NCBI RefSeq assembly: GCF_932526225.1 | Contig: NC_064043.1 | Span: forward strand, 10,769,821-10,833,820 | Source: Nematostella vectensis | Lineage: Eukaryota; Cnidaria; Anthozoa; Actiniaria; Edwardsiidae | DNA length: 64,000 nt | Direction: 5' to 3' | Part shown: in pieces, positions 49,301 through 60,320 of the stretch | How the letters are laid out: each line of letters starts with the position of its first letter | Position numbering within the stretch: position 1 is the first letter of the stretch | Position numbers and translations under genes: made by a program | Notes under the pieces: model-generated | The model's input: the letters and a program-made list of their open reading frames with translations, nothing else | Told to the model about the DNA's origin: nothing | The model's database searches: none

Positions 49301-50692
49301 TCAATGTCGTTTGGTGATATTTGTTATCCCGATGACGTCATGGTGTCTATGCTGATGTTTGCCAATCAAATTACACCATGCCTTCCACAAAGCCTGCCTG
49401 AACTGCCTGTACTTCCAAGTGTAAATAACCGGGTTTAGTAGGCTATTGGCATACCCACACCACAGGAAAACCAAACTTAGTGTTTCATCTGTTCTTTTCT
49501 CCCTCGTGACTATATCCACAGCGAGTCCAACACAAAAGGGCGTCCAACATACGAAGTAAGCGCCTATGACGACAAGAAATCCTTTGGCTATGCGAATATC
49601 GGTTTGTCTATCGCGGGAAAGCCTTCGACGCTTTCGCGCATCTGCGTTTATTCGTTCTCCGTCTGCAAAAACGGAAGGTTCTATTGTTGATATTATGCTG
49701 TCGGTGCTTTTTAAGACCTGCGTTTGGGGCATTTTAATGCGTTCGTTTTCCAAATTCAAGGATGGATTTTCTAAACCAGAAATGCTTTCTAATTTTAGTT
49801 CCTGGTAATTGTTTTGAACCCTTTTCGGGTTGTGAATAACCGTCAAGTGATTTTTTCTGGTCTCACTTTTCGATGCACCTGTTCTCATGACCGATTTTCC
49901 GATTTGCGTTTTTGATAACATGCTGCTCCCTTTCCCTGTCGACTTCTTTGGAAAGACTCGTGTTTGAACAAATGATGTCGTTTTGCATTCGGGATTAACC
50001 AGATTTTGCCCCTTTATCTTTCTAGCATGTGTGCGGGCCACCTTGAAAATCTTCCAATACGCGAACGCCATTATGGTTAAAGCTAGTACGTATGTGAGTC
50101 CTAGAACTAGACAAGCGAATATCACGGCTTTGGTAGAACCAGACCAGTCTTCGAAATCACATGTATCTAGATTAGGAATAAAACAAGCATATGAACTAAC
50201 TCCAAATTTAGGAGGCAAAGCGCAAACTATCGAGTAAATCCAAACCGAAGAGGATATCATCCCTGCTCGTCTTGTGGTTAAAACCTCGATATACCGAAAT
50301 GGGGTTGTGATTGCAAAATAGCGATCCAACGAAAGAACTGTTAGACTCATAATTGAGCAAATACAAAAAAAGAAAATAGCAAAGCCTAAGAAGTCTCGCA
50401 AGTTTTTATGTTGAATGATATTACTCGGTTGAAGAAGGACTCCCACGGATATGGGAATTACTGTCATTCCCACTAAGCAATCCGCGAAGGACAAGTTCAC
50501 CACGAAATAGTTCGCTTCTCTTTTCCTTAGTTCTCTTGTTGTAAGGATGACATACATAACAAGGGCATTACCCATCACAATTAACACGGCGGCCAGAGTA
50601 AGGCCCACGACGGCTGCATTTATCCTCCCTGGGCTCCACACCATAGATACCACTCCGATTTCGCGCGTAGACAAGGTTGAGTTACTCATCAT
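49301..50692 (-). CDS. Class A (rhodopsin-like) G-protein-coupled receptor, intronless, 463 residues
   Basis: The start is the first in-frame ATG (50692; another ATG follows directly); the frame is open a few codons further upstream but without ATG. Seven hydrophobic segments carry GN in TM1, LSFADCLVG in TM2, DRY after TM3, a Trp in TM4, CWTPF in TM6 and NSLLNPVIY in TM7. The long third intracellular loop (~150 residues) is basic. Odd points: the TM3 disulphide cysteine (3.25) is Arg, position 3.32 is Ile so there is no amine-binding Asp, and TM5 lacks Pro 5.50; the second extracellular loop has its own Cys pair (YACF...DTCDF). It resembles the amine/adenosine/melanocortin branch in outline. 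The ligand is unknown. Single-exon GPCRs are common in cnidarians. Confidence 0.92.
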   Translation of the reverse strand: MMSNSTLSTREIGVVSMVWSPGRINAAVVGLTLAAVLIVMGNALVMYVILTTRELRKREANYFVVNLSFADCLVGMTVIPISVGVLLQPSNIIQHKNLRDFLGFAIFFFCICSIMSLTVLSLDRYFAITTPFRYIEVLTTRRAGMISSSVWIYSIVCALPPKFGVSSYACFIPNLDTCDFEDWSGSTKAVIFACLVLGLTYVLALTIMAFAYWKIFKVARTHARKIKGQNLVNPECKTTSFVQTRVFPKKSTGKGSSMLSKTQIGKSVMRTGASKSETRKNHLTVIHNPKRVQNNYQELKLESISGLENPSLNLENERIKMPQTQVLKSTDSIISTIEPSVFADGERINADARKRRRLSRDRQTDIRIAKGFLVVIGAYFVCWTPFCVGLAVDIVTREKRTDETLSLVFLWCGYANSLLNPVIYTWKYRQFRQALWKAWCNLIGKHQHRHHDVIGITNITKRH

Positions 50693-52859
50693 TGTTTGCT
50701 TGGAAAGAGCGCTCAATTGGAACTTGTGATTGATCTTTTTATCGTTCCTGATTGAAGCAAGCGAAATCTTTTGTCCATGGCATCCTTCGTGGAGTATATG
50801 TTCTAGTGCTTATCACAAAGGCAAGGGTCAGTTTTACTCATCTTGGTTTACCTTAAACTTTCCTTGTTATTGACCTTTACTTTTTCCTCATATGGAACAA
50901 GACGAAATATTCCGCTCATTGCATCCACCGTGGACTATTTGTTTTAGCGTTTATTACAGTGCTTTGATGTTGCGCGAATTAAAGGTGGAGTAATACTATT
51001 ATGAAATAGCTTACTCTACTCCCATCACCTTAAACTGAGAAGCTAGCTTTCAAAATCTAGCTTATACTTAAACCTTTCTTGATTATTAACTTTTCCTCGA
51101 GCAGCCGAGGGCTTTTTTTTCATAGCATCCTCCGTTTATCGCAATTTAGTAGGGTGAGACGTTGTTGAATGATTTACCCATAGTAACGAGGGCATAGCTT
51201 CCAATTACCTGCTACCACCGCTGCGAAAACCATCTTTCTGTTGCCTATACCAAGAATTTAACGTGTGATATTAAGTGAATCCCTCATTAAAAAAAGGCAT
51301 CTATTTATCTAATTTAACACGTTAGGTCTGGCAAGATTATTCAGTTCAGATGTATACTGATCATTAAAGAGTACTGTATTTACTTTCTATGAATTTAAAC
51401 TATATTCGGCCCATGAGCGAATATTGTATAAGACCTTGTTATGAGTTGTCCGGTTAGGTTCTTATACAATTCCCCAAAGATAGCATCACCTGTCTTTTTA
51501 GCATCGTTTCTGTTATTAGTTTTTTTTTTATTTAAATGAAAACTACTAGTAGGTGACAATCCATATTCTGAAATCAGGGAATACTTTTTTGTAAAAATTT
51601 TCACTAAAGGTGTTTAAAATTTACATAGCTGTTCCTAGCCCTATAAACAACCATTGTTTTGACTAAGTAATGGTTGTCACTTTTTAGTAATTTGTCAATT
51701 TGTCACTCTTGGGTAATTTGCCAATAAGCAATTCAGTGGGTTTTGCAATTTAAGCAGTAGCAGAGGTAATTTAAGGACATCAAACTGTTTCTTTGTTGGC
51801 CATGCAGTGAATTTTTAATATGTTTTGCGCATAACTTAATTGATTTAAATACCCAAACCATACCGTATATCCGTCACATACGTACTACTATGCTAATTAT
51901 CTCTTTTTATTCGTAGTCTAAGATGCTTACAAGAAGCCGTAGTCCTAATCAAAACCTAACACACTTGTTCAATATGCCCCCCTTCCCTGGGGCGGTGCTG
52001 TCTAACTCGGGCTTTCCACACGGTCCCACAAAGATTCAACTAGTAACAAACTTTCGATATGGAGACGGTCTGCAATCATCGGGGACTTGCGCGTAGAGAT
52101 CCCGTGACTGTTTGGGTGGCAAACTAGCGCGCGCTCAGGCTTTTAGCGGCAAAATTAAAGGAACAAAAAGCAACTTTTTCAGCGCTTACGAAAAAAGCCA
52201 CAGTGCTTTTTTTAGAAAGGGTTTAGTTTCATTTCAAGATTTACTTTTTCATCGTTCTTTGGTGTGACGGGCGTAGTCATTTCTGATTTTTTTGTTGATT
52301 ATTTTGTTTTGAATTTGCCACCCAAAAAAGTCACATGATCTCTTAGCGCAAGTCCCCTTTTGGTTTCATTTAGTTACAAAAAGAACGGGATAGGAAGTCT
52401 GCTATTAGATTGTCTTTGCCTTCAAGTTGTACTGATGCATTAGTGTACTCCATCTCAGCAGTCTCTGATTCTTGTCTTCTTCTTATGGATGAATAAATAA
52501 ATTGGACACATTTCCTATCCGTATGATAGAAGTCTGCATTGACAATGTAGAAAACCATTCCCAGAAATAAGGGACATTAGCCAGCGGTTTCTCTGGACTC
52601 ACATTTTGCTAGGCCCGCGAGGAATAACAGCGGTATCACAAATAAAAACGAGATTCCGGCCAGCACAGGGGCTTCCCTTTTGTTGTTACACTAGAAGTTT
52701 TTAATCAGGTTGACTAAAATTCCCAATAAAAGTAGTATAAGCGGTATTTAAACGTGCAAGGGGCATCTCTGATTTGATACGTCCGATGATAATGGAAGTG
52801 CGGCAGTCTTGCTGAGGTTGGAAAACATCATATGCGCAAATTTAAAAAAAAAATGTATT
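50693..52859. other. Intergenic, GPCR upstream
   Basis: No supportable gene. The only structured feature is the MITE at 52081-52357. Confidence 0.5.
52081..52357. mobile_element. 277-bp MITE with ~42-bp inverted repeats
   Basis: The left end GGGGACTTGCGCGTAGAGAT and TGGGTGGCAAA are mirrored on the right with a few changes (GGGGACTTGCGCTAAGAGAT). No clear target duplication. Confidence 0.8.
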
Positions 52860-53453
52860 CTAGAAAGGCTTTATGGTTCCCCTGTGTCTACCCAGAAAGC
52901 CGTGGGGCCGTTTAAAAACAAAATGGAGCTCGGACGAACAGACAGAAGTTGTTCTTGCGGAGCGCACCGTTTTCCTTGCTTCAGTCTGTATCTTAAAGAC
53001 AACAATAATGGTTCCTGAACTAGGCATAACTACATCAAATGTTATTTCTTCGGGAACAAGATTGGAAGGCGCTACTGCCAATTTTATTGGCCAATTTGAT
53101 GTAAGGATAGTCGATTTACCAATTTCGAGTCCTGCACCTGTGATGCGGCGAACAGTTCTACCTTTTAAACGACTACTTTTATGCCCGATTTCAATGAAAT
53201 TACAGAGTATGTATGGAGGATTGTATGCTCTCAAGCGAACAAAAGTGCAATGTCCAAGGAACAATAATAGGGCTTTCTCTGGCATCGTTTGAACGGAAAG
53301 TGTATCACTCGAATGGCAAGGTTTTTTTTTCGAGTCCTGCATCGTGAGCCCAAAATCTCTGAAACGAGAAAATTTGATAAATTGTGATGTCTCCCCACAT
53401 TTCCTTATAATAAATGGCAGCCATTTTGACATTGTATGTGCACTATTACGCAT
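52860..53453 (-). CDS. Unassigned open frame or exon, up to 197 residues
   Basis: Not recognised. The minus-strand frame is open for 594 nt. A good acceptor (TTTTCTCGTTTCAG, ending at 53366) could make the last ~169 residues a terminal exon. The middle part reads like a beta-rich domain (WPIKLAVAP, EEITFDVVMPSSGTIIVVFKI). The opposite strand is also open for 139 codons, so strand is not certain. No upstream exon was identified. Confidence 0.3.
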   Translation of the reverse strand: MRNSAHTMSKWLPFIIRKCGETSQFIKFSRFRDFGLTMQDSKKKPCHSSDTLSVQTMPEKALLLFLGHCTFVRLRAYNPPYILCNFIEIGHKSSRLKGRTVRRITGAGLEIGKSTILTSNWPIKLAVAPSNLVPEEITFDVVMPSSGTIIVVFKIQTEARKTVRSARTTSVCSSELHFVFKRPHGFLGRHRGTIKPF

Positions 53454-53724
53454 GCGTGACGGCCATGTTGTCTCTTATTTCTGGGAATGACACAAGGTAT
53501 TGACAGAGTTTGACCTGCATATGGGACTCGCAGATGACACTCACTGGTCTAGCTAAGATATCTGCATTTGTGAAGCCAGACGGACTTTATCTGCACCAAT
53601 TTACATTCGTCAATTCAAGACCTTTGGGGCTGCTTTAGCCCTGTTTCGGTGAAATTTTGAACGATTCCCTCTCTCAAGAAATCTCTAAGAGATAGGGCGT
53701 TTTCAGAGCAGCGTCTTTTGCACC

Positions 53725-53828
<104 letters not shown>

Positions 53829-54583
53829 CACTCCCACTACTTCTTTCTATAGTGGAAGTGATAAAGGGAATTCTAAATTTCACCGAACATCGCTAAAACG
53901 ACCCCAAATGCGCTCTAAATCTCTAAAACGTGAAAATAATAGACGGCTACAAGTACTCCATCACGTTGGATTGAATTTATTACATTTTTATGGAAGAATA
54001 CTAGCATAAAGTAACAACTCCTTATGTTCTCTCTATTAAAACGGTCAATGAGCCGGTCGTTTCAAATTACTCATTGACAGAGCCTGGACATCGTGTGCAG
54101 TGATTTGCCACCAAAAAAGATTGATCGATGACGGCTTTTGACATGTTAAATCCCCAAGGGACGCAGGCGCCGTCGTCTGTCGCCACGGCTTTTTTTTTTT
54201 TTTTTTGCCAAGTTCGTTCCTTACTGTTTCCCAGGGGTTTTTTTTCTCGCGAGTGAAACGTTAGAGAGAAATACCGCTGGTTTCAGAGGATGCCTTTTTC
54301 AATTCACTAAATAATCCATACATATACGAAACCGTCTGTTTGATTTAGGTGCCAAGATGCATCGTGAACTGCAGTTACTTTTACTGGGTTATTAAATCAA
54401 ATCGTTCTCAAGAATTACTGGACTTCCTTTTACAGCGTTTTATGCCAAAAGGATATTCAGCCTGAGTCATCACCAACATCAAGTCGTGAAATATCATATC
54501 AGTCCTGCTTGGGACATCATTGAACTGTTCACCAGCGCTGGTCTCCATTTCTCCCATCAAGACACCATTTTTAATGAAATAGC

Positions 54584-54972
54584 CTACAGGGTTATCCCAG
54601 ACCCAGGTTTTATCGAACGGGCATGAATTTCTGAATCCTTGTTTTGCTCAGTGATGAGATGAGACATGTGACCAGTTTTCTGAGTGATAGAAATGTTAGG
54701 GGAGACTTCTGATGACTGAGGTTCCTCTTTTTCAGGAACGGTTTCACCCTCTTGGGTTTTACCCATAAATGTATTTATACACAAATCAGATATAGGACAT
54801 GGGTCACCTGAAGCAATGTCCTCAGAGCTGCCTTTTCTATCCTTAACCCTTGTGACTGCACAAGATGGATAGTGGTTACAGGGTGTGACACTGACCTTAT
54901 GAGAGTTGACTGCAACTCTCCAGCAAGGTTGTTTCCAAGAACTCAGAGTAACTGGCCCTGACACTAAATATA
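54584..54972 (-). CDS. Unassigned open frame or possible terminal exon, ~129 residues
   Basis: Not recognised. It is preceded on the minus strand by an acceptor-like TTATATTTAG and ends at TAG (54584). The composition is polar with several Cys in the first third (PCWRV, PCNHYPSC, DPCPISDLC) and an acidic Ser-rich tail. No companion exon was found, so it could be an exon, a decayed gene piece or chance. Confidence 0.25.
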
Positions 54973-55264
54973 AGGACATAATAAGAACAGTGCACTCCCT
55001 TGATAAGCAAATTTAGTCCAGAATAAGAACTGTCTGGAAATAGCAACATTTCTGTCAACAAAATTTATTGCGAAGTAAAAGCCAATGTTTTAAAGCTCGC
55101 TTTTTGGTCGATGTTATTACATTTATTGGAGAACAGATATCAAGTCGATAAATGGAAAAAAAGCGGTTGTTTATAAATCCAAATATGAAATAGAAATCAA
55201 GATCATATAATATTTTGAAAAAAGGCAATGCAAACATTTGCTATTGAAACTCGCAATATCGAGT

Positions 55265-55760
55265 TCAAATCTTGATAATTATAGGTTATTTCACGGTTGG
55301 TGCGCGCGTATGATTTTTATTCACGAGTTGTGTAAAACAAACAAGCGAACTAACCGTGAAATAACTTATTTATTATATACATTACCGAGATTTAAAATGA
55401 GCGAAAAGAACTTTCAGATATAAAACATTTCGTTTTGCATGTTACTTTTGTTCTTGAGCTCCATTGAGCGAGAGAATGAAATTTTACTGTGAAAATTGAA
55501 CACAAAGCGTTCAAAATGACAATAGATTTGCTACTCTCAATGAGCATACTGAGACACATCAAGAAGTTTCGAGCGAGTCGTCGAACAAACGAAACGATTT
55601 TGCTCACAAGTGAAAATAATGATATAGCGAATCAGAACGCCGTGGAAAAAATCGTACGACCAATCAGCTGGCTTCTCTAGCGCAAAGAGACTAGTTTTAT
55701 CACAATGGTTTTTTGGCGCGTAAATCTCGGTATGTATATAATAAGTAGGACCTTGTGCTC
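55265..55760. mobile_element. Possible decayed DNA element with nested inverted repeats
   Basis: TTATTATATACATTACCGAGATTTA (near 55371-55396) is mirrored near 55722-55747, and GTTATTTCACGGTT (55283) pairs with AACCGTGAAATAAC (55356). No target duplication was identified. The stretch 53827-56300 otherwise shows nothing but the open frame above. Confidence 0.45.
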
Positions 55761-56300
55761 GGCAAGGCAAGAAATTACCAAGGTGCAAAATCATACGATA
55801 AATACATTTTGTCAACGAGCATTTTTCATCCGCCCGAATTAGGTGTATTTTTAATACCTGTATTCCAGGAAGCCGTCCATATTTGCTGATATTGTGGGGA
55901 AAAAAGTGATTTTTTAGTTGCGGCTTTCTTTACCATGTTTCATCCAAGCAAGCCGATCCATCAAACTCCCTTCCAACGATAGAATAATCTTAAGCAGGGA
56001 TAGTGATTTGTGCTTACGTATTTTTCGCTTGTCCCTATTCCGACTTTCTAACAATAACAAGTTTGGAAAATGAATGCTAAAAAAAACTTATCAAAGCTTT
56101 TGTGATATCTTCATAGTAACGGCTTGACCAATCAAAGTGTGCGTACCGTATTATGCCATGAACAAACATGGGCGAGCCAGCACGTCGTGTGTCATCGTCG
56201 TTAGTTCCCAGGCCCTTCGCACAATAGCTCAATGACGCACGTGTTGCTATGTTTTTTTCTTACCTGCTCTAGCGCACGTACTGACTCTGGACAGAACAAA

Positions 56301-56423
56301 CAACTAATAACCAACTAACCATGGAGTTTGTCCAAAGGATAAAATTCCCAAAGTTAAATCTTGGAAGATGGACTGAAAAAAGCGAGGACGGTGAGACCTC
56401 AATCGGGTAGAGAGCATTCTAGC
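56301..56423 (+). repeat. Repeat A: upstream copy of the first-exon segment
   Basis: It is nearly identical to 56962-57084. Both copies hold an ATG (56321 and 56982), a 23-codon frame starting MEFVQRIKFPKLNL and a GAC-G/GTGAG donor. The upstream copy could serve as an alternative first exon spliced over ~690 bases to 57084 in the same phase. Confidence 0.9.
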
Positions 56424-56441
56424 AGAATGAAGAAGGCTGAG

Positions 56442-56957
56442 AAGAAGGCTGAGCATGATCATTTGATATTTATTTCTTTACTTTTAACTACTGCAAATGA
56501 ATTTTGTCGATGGTTAAACAAAGAATTGAAGTTGATAATACACAGGAATGCGTTCGTAACCATGCGAGTGGCGTGTACCCAAAGTTGTTCATGTGTTCGC
56601 GTCATTGTAGTACAGTATTAATTGTATTTTTTTTTTTGTAAAACGTATAGCTTGACGAAAGTTCCCATCCCCTGTGACCCACCCAACCACCTTAAATATT
56701 ACTATTTACTTTGCTATTACAACTACCAATTTCCTATGCTATTCTCTTTGAATAGAAGTAAAAGTAGTTTTGTCTGGTTTTCAGACGCGTCAAAAGAGCC
56801 AACAGAATAACAATGTTATATCTTCGCAAGCTTCAAATCTCAGTCCCAAAGGACGTATCAATAATTCACCACTGAGGGGAATGGGGGGGGGGGGGGTTCA
56901 GCCTTGGTTACCCGGCTAAATTATTCCCCTTATGTTTTTTTTTTCATATCCTCCTTT
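56442..56957 (+). repeat. Repeat B: ~515-bp segment, nearly identical to 59606-60118
   Basis: A direct repeat from AGAAGGCTGAGCATGATC to CATATCCTCCTTT with only a few substitutions and run-length differences. It is sandwiched between the two copies of repeat A. The ends are not TG...CA and there is no target duplication, so it is not an LTR; it fits an old tandem duplication. Confidence 0.9.
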
Positions 56958-56981
56958 ACAACAACTAATAACCAACTAACC

Positions 56982-58975
56982 ATGGAGTTTGTCCAAAGGA
57001 TAAAATTCCCAAAGTTAAATCTTAAAAGATGGACTGAAAAAAGCGAGGACGGTGAGACCTCAATCGGGTAGAGAGCATTCTAGCGCCAAAGGCCGTCAAA
57101 GTATACTCTGAATATACACCGGGTCTGGGGCGAAGGCTACCAGTAATGGATCTTGAAGAATACAAGGATGTAGTCATATTCGAGTACGAGCGAAAATACG
57201 AAACTCGGGTAGACTGGCTGTATTCAACAGTGGGAATTCCTTACTACGGTAACTCGAGGTATAATCGGCCCATAAAAAACGACTTATACAGCGACGAAGA
57301 AGAAGAGATTGAATATAAGGATGATGATTGCACAGATGTATTCGAGAACGTCCCCGAGCAGACGATGGCAAAGGGCCAACAGGGAAACACAGAGAGAATG
57401 AAAAAGCAGCCTCCTTCGGATAATTTTATCTTCTCATTTGACAAAGAAGTGATCCAAGCATATCAAAAGAGAGGGATTGGAACAGAGAACTCGTCGAATT
57501 CAACGCCGGGGAGCAAAAACGCGCGACCGTCGACACCAGCAGTCTTTTCATCGCGGTGGATACACCAACATGGCCGATCGAGGTAACCCCGGGTGGGAGG
57601 GGCTCTTTGAAACCACGGCGCAGCTCAGTCCATGTAACCTCAAGGAGCAGATCCTCACTTAAAACAACCCCAAGAAGCGGTTCCTCAGCTACTACAACCC
57701 CAAGGAGTGGTTCCTCAGCTATAACAACCGCAAGGAGCGGTTCCTCAGCTACTACAACCCCAAGGAGAGATTCCTCCGCTTCTACAACCCCAAATGGCGG
57801 TTACCTAGCTATAACAACCGCAAGGAGCGGTTCTTCAGCTTCTACAACCCCAAGGAGTGGTTCCTCAGCTACTACAACCCCAAGGAGCGATTCTTCAGCT
57901 ATGACAACCCAAAGGTGCGGTTCCTCAGCTATGACAACCCCAAGGAGCGGTTCCTCAGCTACTACAACCCCAAGGTGCGATTCCTCAGCTATTACAACCA
58001 CAAAGAGCGGTTCCTCGGCCCAGATCACGCAAATTCGAAATGTCCTAAAGAGGTCAGATTCAGCTCCGATGTACCCTAGAAAGGGCAACTCCGATAAAAC
58101 GGATGCAAAAAATTGTTTGTCCGCTCCAACAACTCCACTGGCCCTAACCCCAAGAAGCGCTTCCTCAGCTTCAAAAACTCCCAGGAGTGGCTCCTCAGCA
58201 AAGACAATCCAAAAGAGCGGATCCCCTGTGTCGAAGACTTCTAGAAGTGGTTCACCAGCTCAAGGGACTCCCAAGAGAGGTTCCATATCCAAGATTGTAC
58301 TTAAAGGGTCCGATTCAACCCCGGGGGCGAATGATACATCTAAGATGTAAGACAGCTCTCTGTATCCATCGACCCCACTGCCTTCCACACCAAGGAGCGG
58401 TTCCCAAGCTGAGAGGACAACAAGCAGCGGTTCATCAGACAAGCTGTACAGAAGGCGCGGCTTACTAGCTCCGATTAACATTAGCCGTTCCTCGTTCCTC
58501 ATCTCAGAGGACCCCAAGGAGCGGTTCCTCAGCTCAGAGGACCCCAAGGAGCGGTTCCTCAGCTCAGAGGACCCCAAGGAGCGGTTCCTCGGCTCAGAGG
58601 ACCCCAAGGAGCGGTTCCTTAGCTCAGAGGACCCCAAAGAGCGGTTCCTCAGCTCAGAGGACCCCAAGGAGCGGTTCCTCCGCTCATACGACTCCGCTCC
58701 ACGGCACTGTCCTACAGATCAACAGGCGAAGGCGCTGCTCGGCCAAGTCAGGGGTCAGTTACCCGGTCATCGCGAAACCGAGCGTTCCCCGTCTCCCAGA
58801 GATTGTCATCACACCGCCCTTGCCCGATGCCAAGAGGGAAAACAATATGAGCCCAATCACGCGGCGCCCTGCGATCGACCGCGAGCAGCCTGGTACGAGT
58901 TTGGCGACGATTGAAGACGAGTTGTGGAGGCTGGATATTTCACCCTCCTTTGTTTTCGTTTTAATGACGTCATGA
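56982..58975 (+). CDS. Unrecognised gene rich in a ten-residue Ser/Thr/Arg repeat, ~532-576 residues
   Basis: I do not recognise the family. Best model: 57146-57582, 57651-58346 and 58510-58975 (533 codons with stop), possibly preceded by 56982-57051 plus 57084-57145 in the same frame. The donors are GTAACC (57583) and GTAAGA (58347); the acceptor at 58507-58509 (TTCCTCATCTCAGAG) is good, the one at 57648-57650 is weak. The N-terminal part (EYKDVVIFEYERKYETRVDW) is followed by acidic DEEEEIEYKDDD. The middle is SGSSATTTPR repeats, continued after the last intron by SGSSAQRTPR. The C-terminus has EIVITPPLPDAKR and IEDELWRLDI. It looks like a disordered, phosphorylatable protein. Each exon frame is open, but without spliced evidence frameshift decay remains possible. 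Confidence 0.5.
57640..58020 (+). repeat. 30-bp coding repeat encoding SGSSATTTPR
   Basis: About 12 units of ~30 bases (AGCGGTTCCTCAGCTACTAC, AACCCCAAGG) within the unrecognised gene. Degenerate copies continue to ~58260. Confidence 0.9.
58500..58685 (+). repeat. 30-bp repeat encoding SGSSAQRTPR
   Basis: Six nearly perfect units of CTCAGAGGACCCCAAGGAGC plus GGTTCCTCAG. They are younger-looking than the 57640-58020 array and share its TPRSGSS core. All three frames stay open across it. Confidence 0.95.
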
Positions 58976-59099
58976 TGATGTCACACCTCGCATGACTATT
59001 TATGCACATCCCTTGACACCAACATGACATTCTCCAAGTGTGATTGTCCGACGATGTTTCATTGATGAGATATGAATATTTTCGTCCTTAGTTAAATTT

Positions 59100-59325
59100 A
59101 AGGTTATTACATTAAGCGTCGAGTGTTCTTACATTAAGCGTTAAGTCAGTTATTACATTAAGCGTTGAAAATTTGTTACATTAAGCGTTAACTGTTTTAT
59201 TAAATTAAGCGTTGATTTGTTGTTACATTAAGCGTTAGTGTTACATTAAGCGGCGATTTTTGTTACATTAAGCGTTAGTGTTACATTAAGCGGCAGTTGT
59301 TACATTAAGCGGTGATACAATTGTG
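59100..59325. repeat. Clustered TTACATTAAGCG motifs in a probable 3' UTR
   Basis: About ten occurrences of (T)TACATTAAGCG(T/G) with variable spacers of 5-20 bases. The cluster lies between the stop at 58975 and an AATAAA at 59340-59345, so it is probably transcribed in the 3' UTR of the unrecognised gene. Confidence 0.85.
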
Positions 59326-59605
59326 CGTTTTATCGAATAGAAATAAAAGAAAATATTTATTTTCTGTAGGACCCAGGCTTATTTATTCCATGCCTTAGAT
59401 CGCCTTAGAAGTTGTAATGGAGATTAAAAGGAAAGTATTGTAATCTTTACTCGTCTATTTCCCCATTTCGCAATTTGCCCTCTTAAAACCTTCATCGCTG
59501 GCGAATCTTCTGCTTGAACTAACACTGTATATCAACTTGTTGTGTTTACTTCCAGAAAAGAATATCATTTTTCAAAAGTAAAGAAGTTTGAAAGATAGTG
59601 TAAAG

Positions 59606-60118
59606 AAGAAGGCTGAGCATGATCATTTGATATTTATTTCTTTACTTTTAACTACTGCAAATGAATTTTGTCGATGGTTAAACAAAGAATTGAAGTTGAT
59701 AATACACAGGAATGCGTTCGTAACCATGCGAGTGGCGTGTACCCAAAGTTGTTCATGTGTTCGCGTCATTGTAGTACAGTATTAATTGTATTTTTTTTTG
59801 TAAAACGTATAGCTTGACGAAAGTTCCCATCCCCTGTGACCCACCCAACCACTTTAAATATTGCTATTTACTTTGCTATTACAACTACCAATTTCCTATG
59901 CTATTCTTTTTGAATAGAAGTAAAAGTAGTTTTGTCTGGTTTTCAGACGCGTCAAAAGAGCCAACAGAATAACAATGTAATATCTTCGCAAGCTTCAAAT
60001 CTCAGTCCCAAAGGACGTATCAATAATTCACCACTGAGGGGAATGGGGGGGGGGGTGTTCAGCCTTGGTTACCCGGCTAAATTATTCCCCTTATGTTTTT
60101 TTTTTCATATCCTCCTTT
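59606..60118 (+). repeat. Repeat B': downstream copy
   Basis: The partner of 56442-56957. Both copies contain a TTTTCAG acceptor-like site followed by an open stretch (KSQQNNN, SPKGRINNSPLRG). This could be an exon, but no partner was identified. The stretch 60119-60320 shows nothing else. Confidence 0.9.
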
Positions 60119-60320
60119 CAATTTTTTTTCGAATGAATTCTCTCTTTTCCGAAGAGGGGCGAACCGTTCTGCCCCCCAAGTTACCGAAACGATCATCCCT
60201 TACGATCGAGACATCGCGATGACGATAAAGGTATTTCGCTTCTGAGATTTCAACATGTCTAGTACCCGGCGATTAATTCGAGAGCTAGTATGCCGGTTTT
60301 GTCTGACCACCGCTGGCACT

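Noticed and set aside
57500-57530. Programmed -1 frameshift at a CAAAAAC run in the unrecognised gene
   Set aside because: The heptamer does not fit the X-XXY-YYZ pattern in the zero frame, no stem-loop was evident, and a short intron with GT-AG ends explains the frame change.
56442-60118. B and B' as LTRs of a retrotransposon
   Set aside because: The ends are not TG...CA, there is no target duplication, no primer-binding or polypurine site was seen, and the interior has no gag or pol frame.
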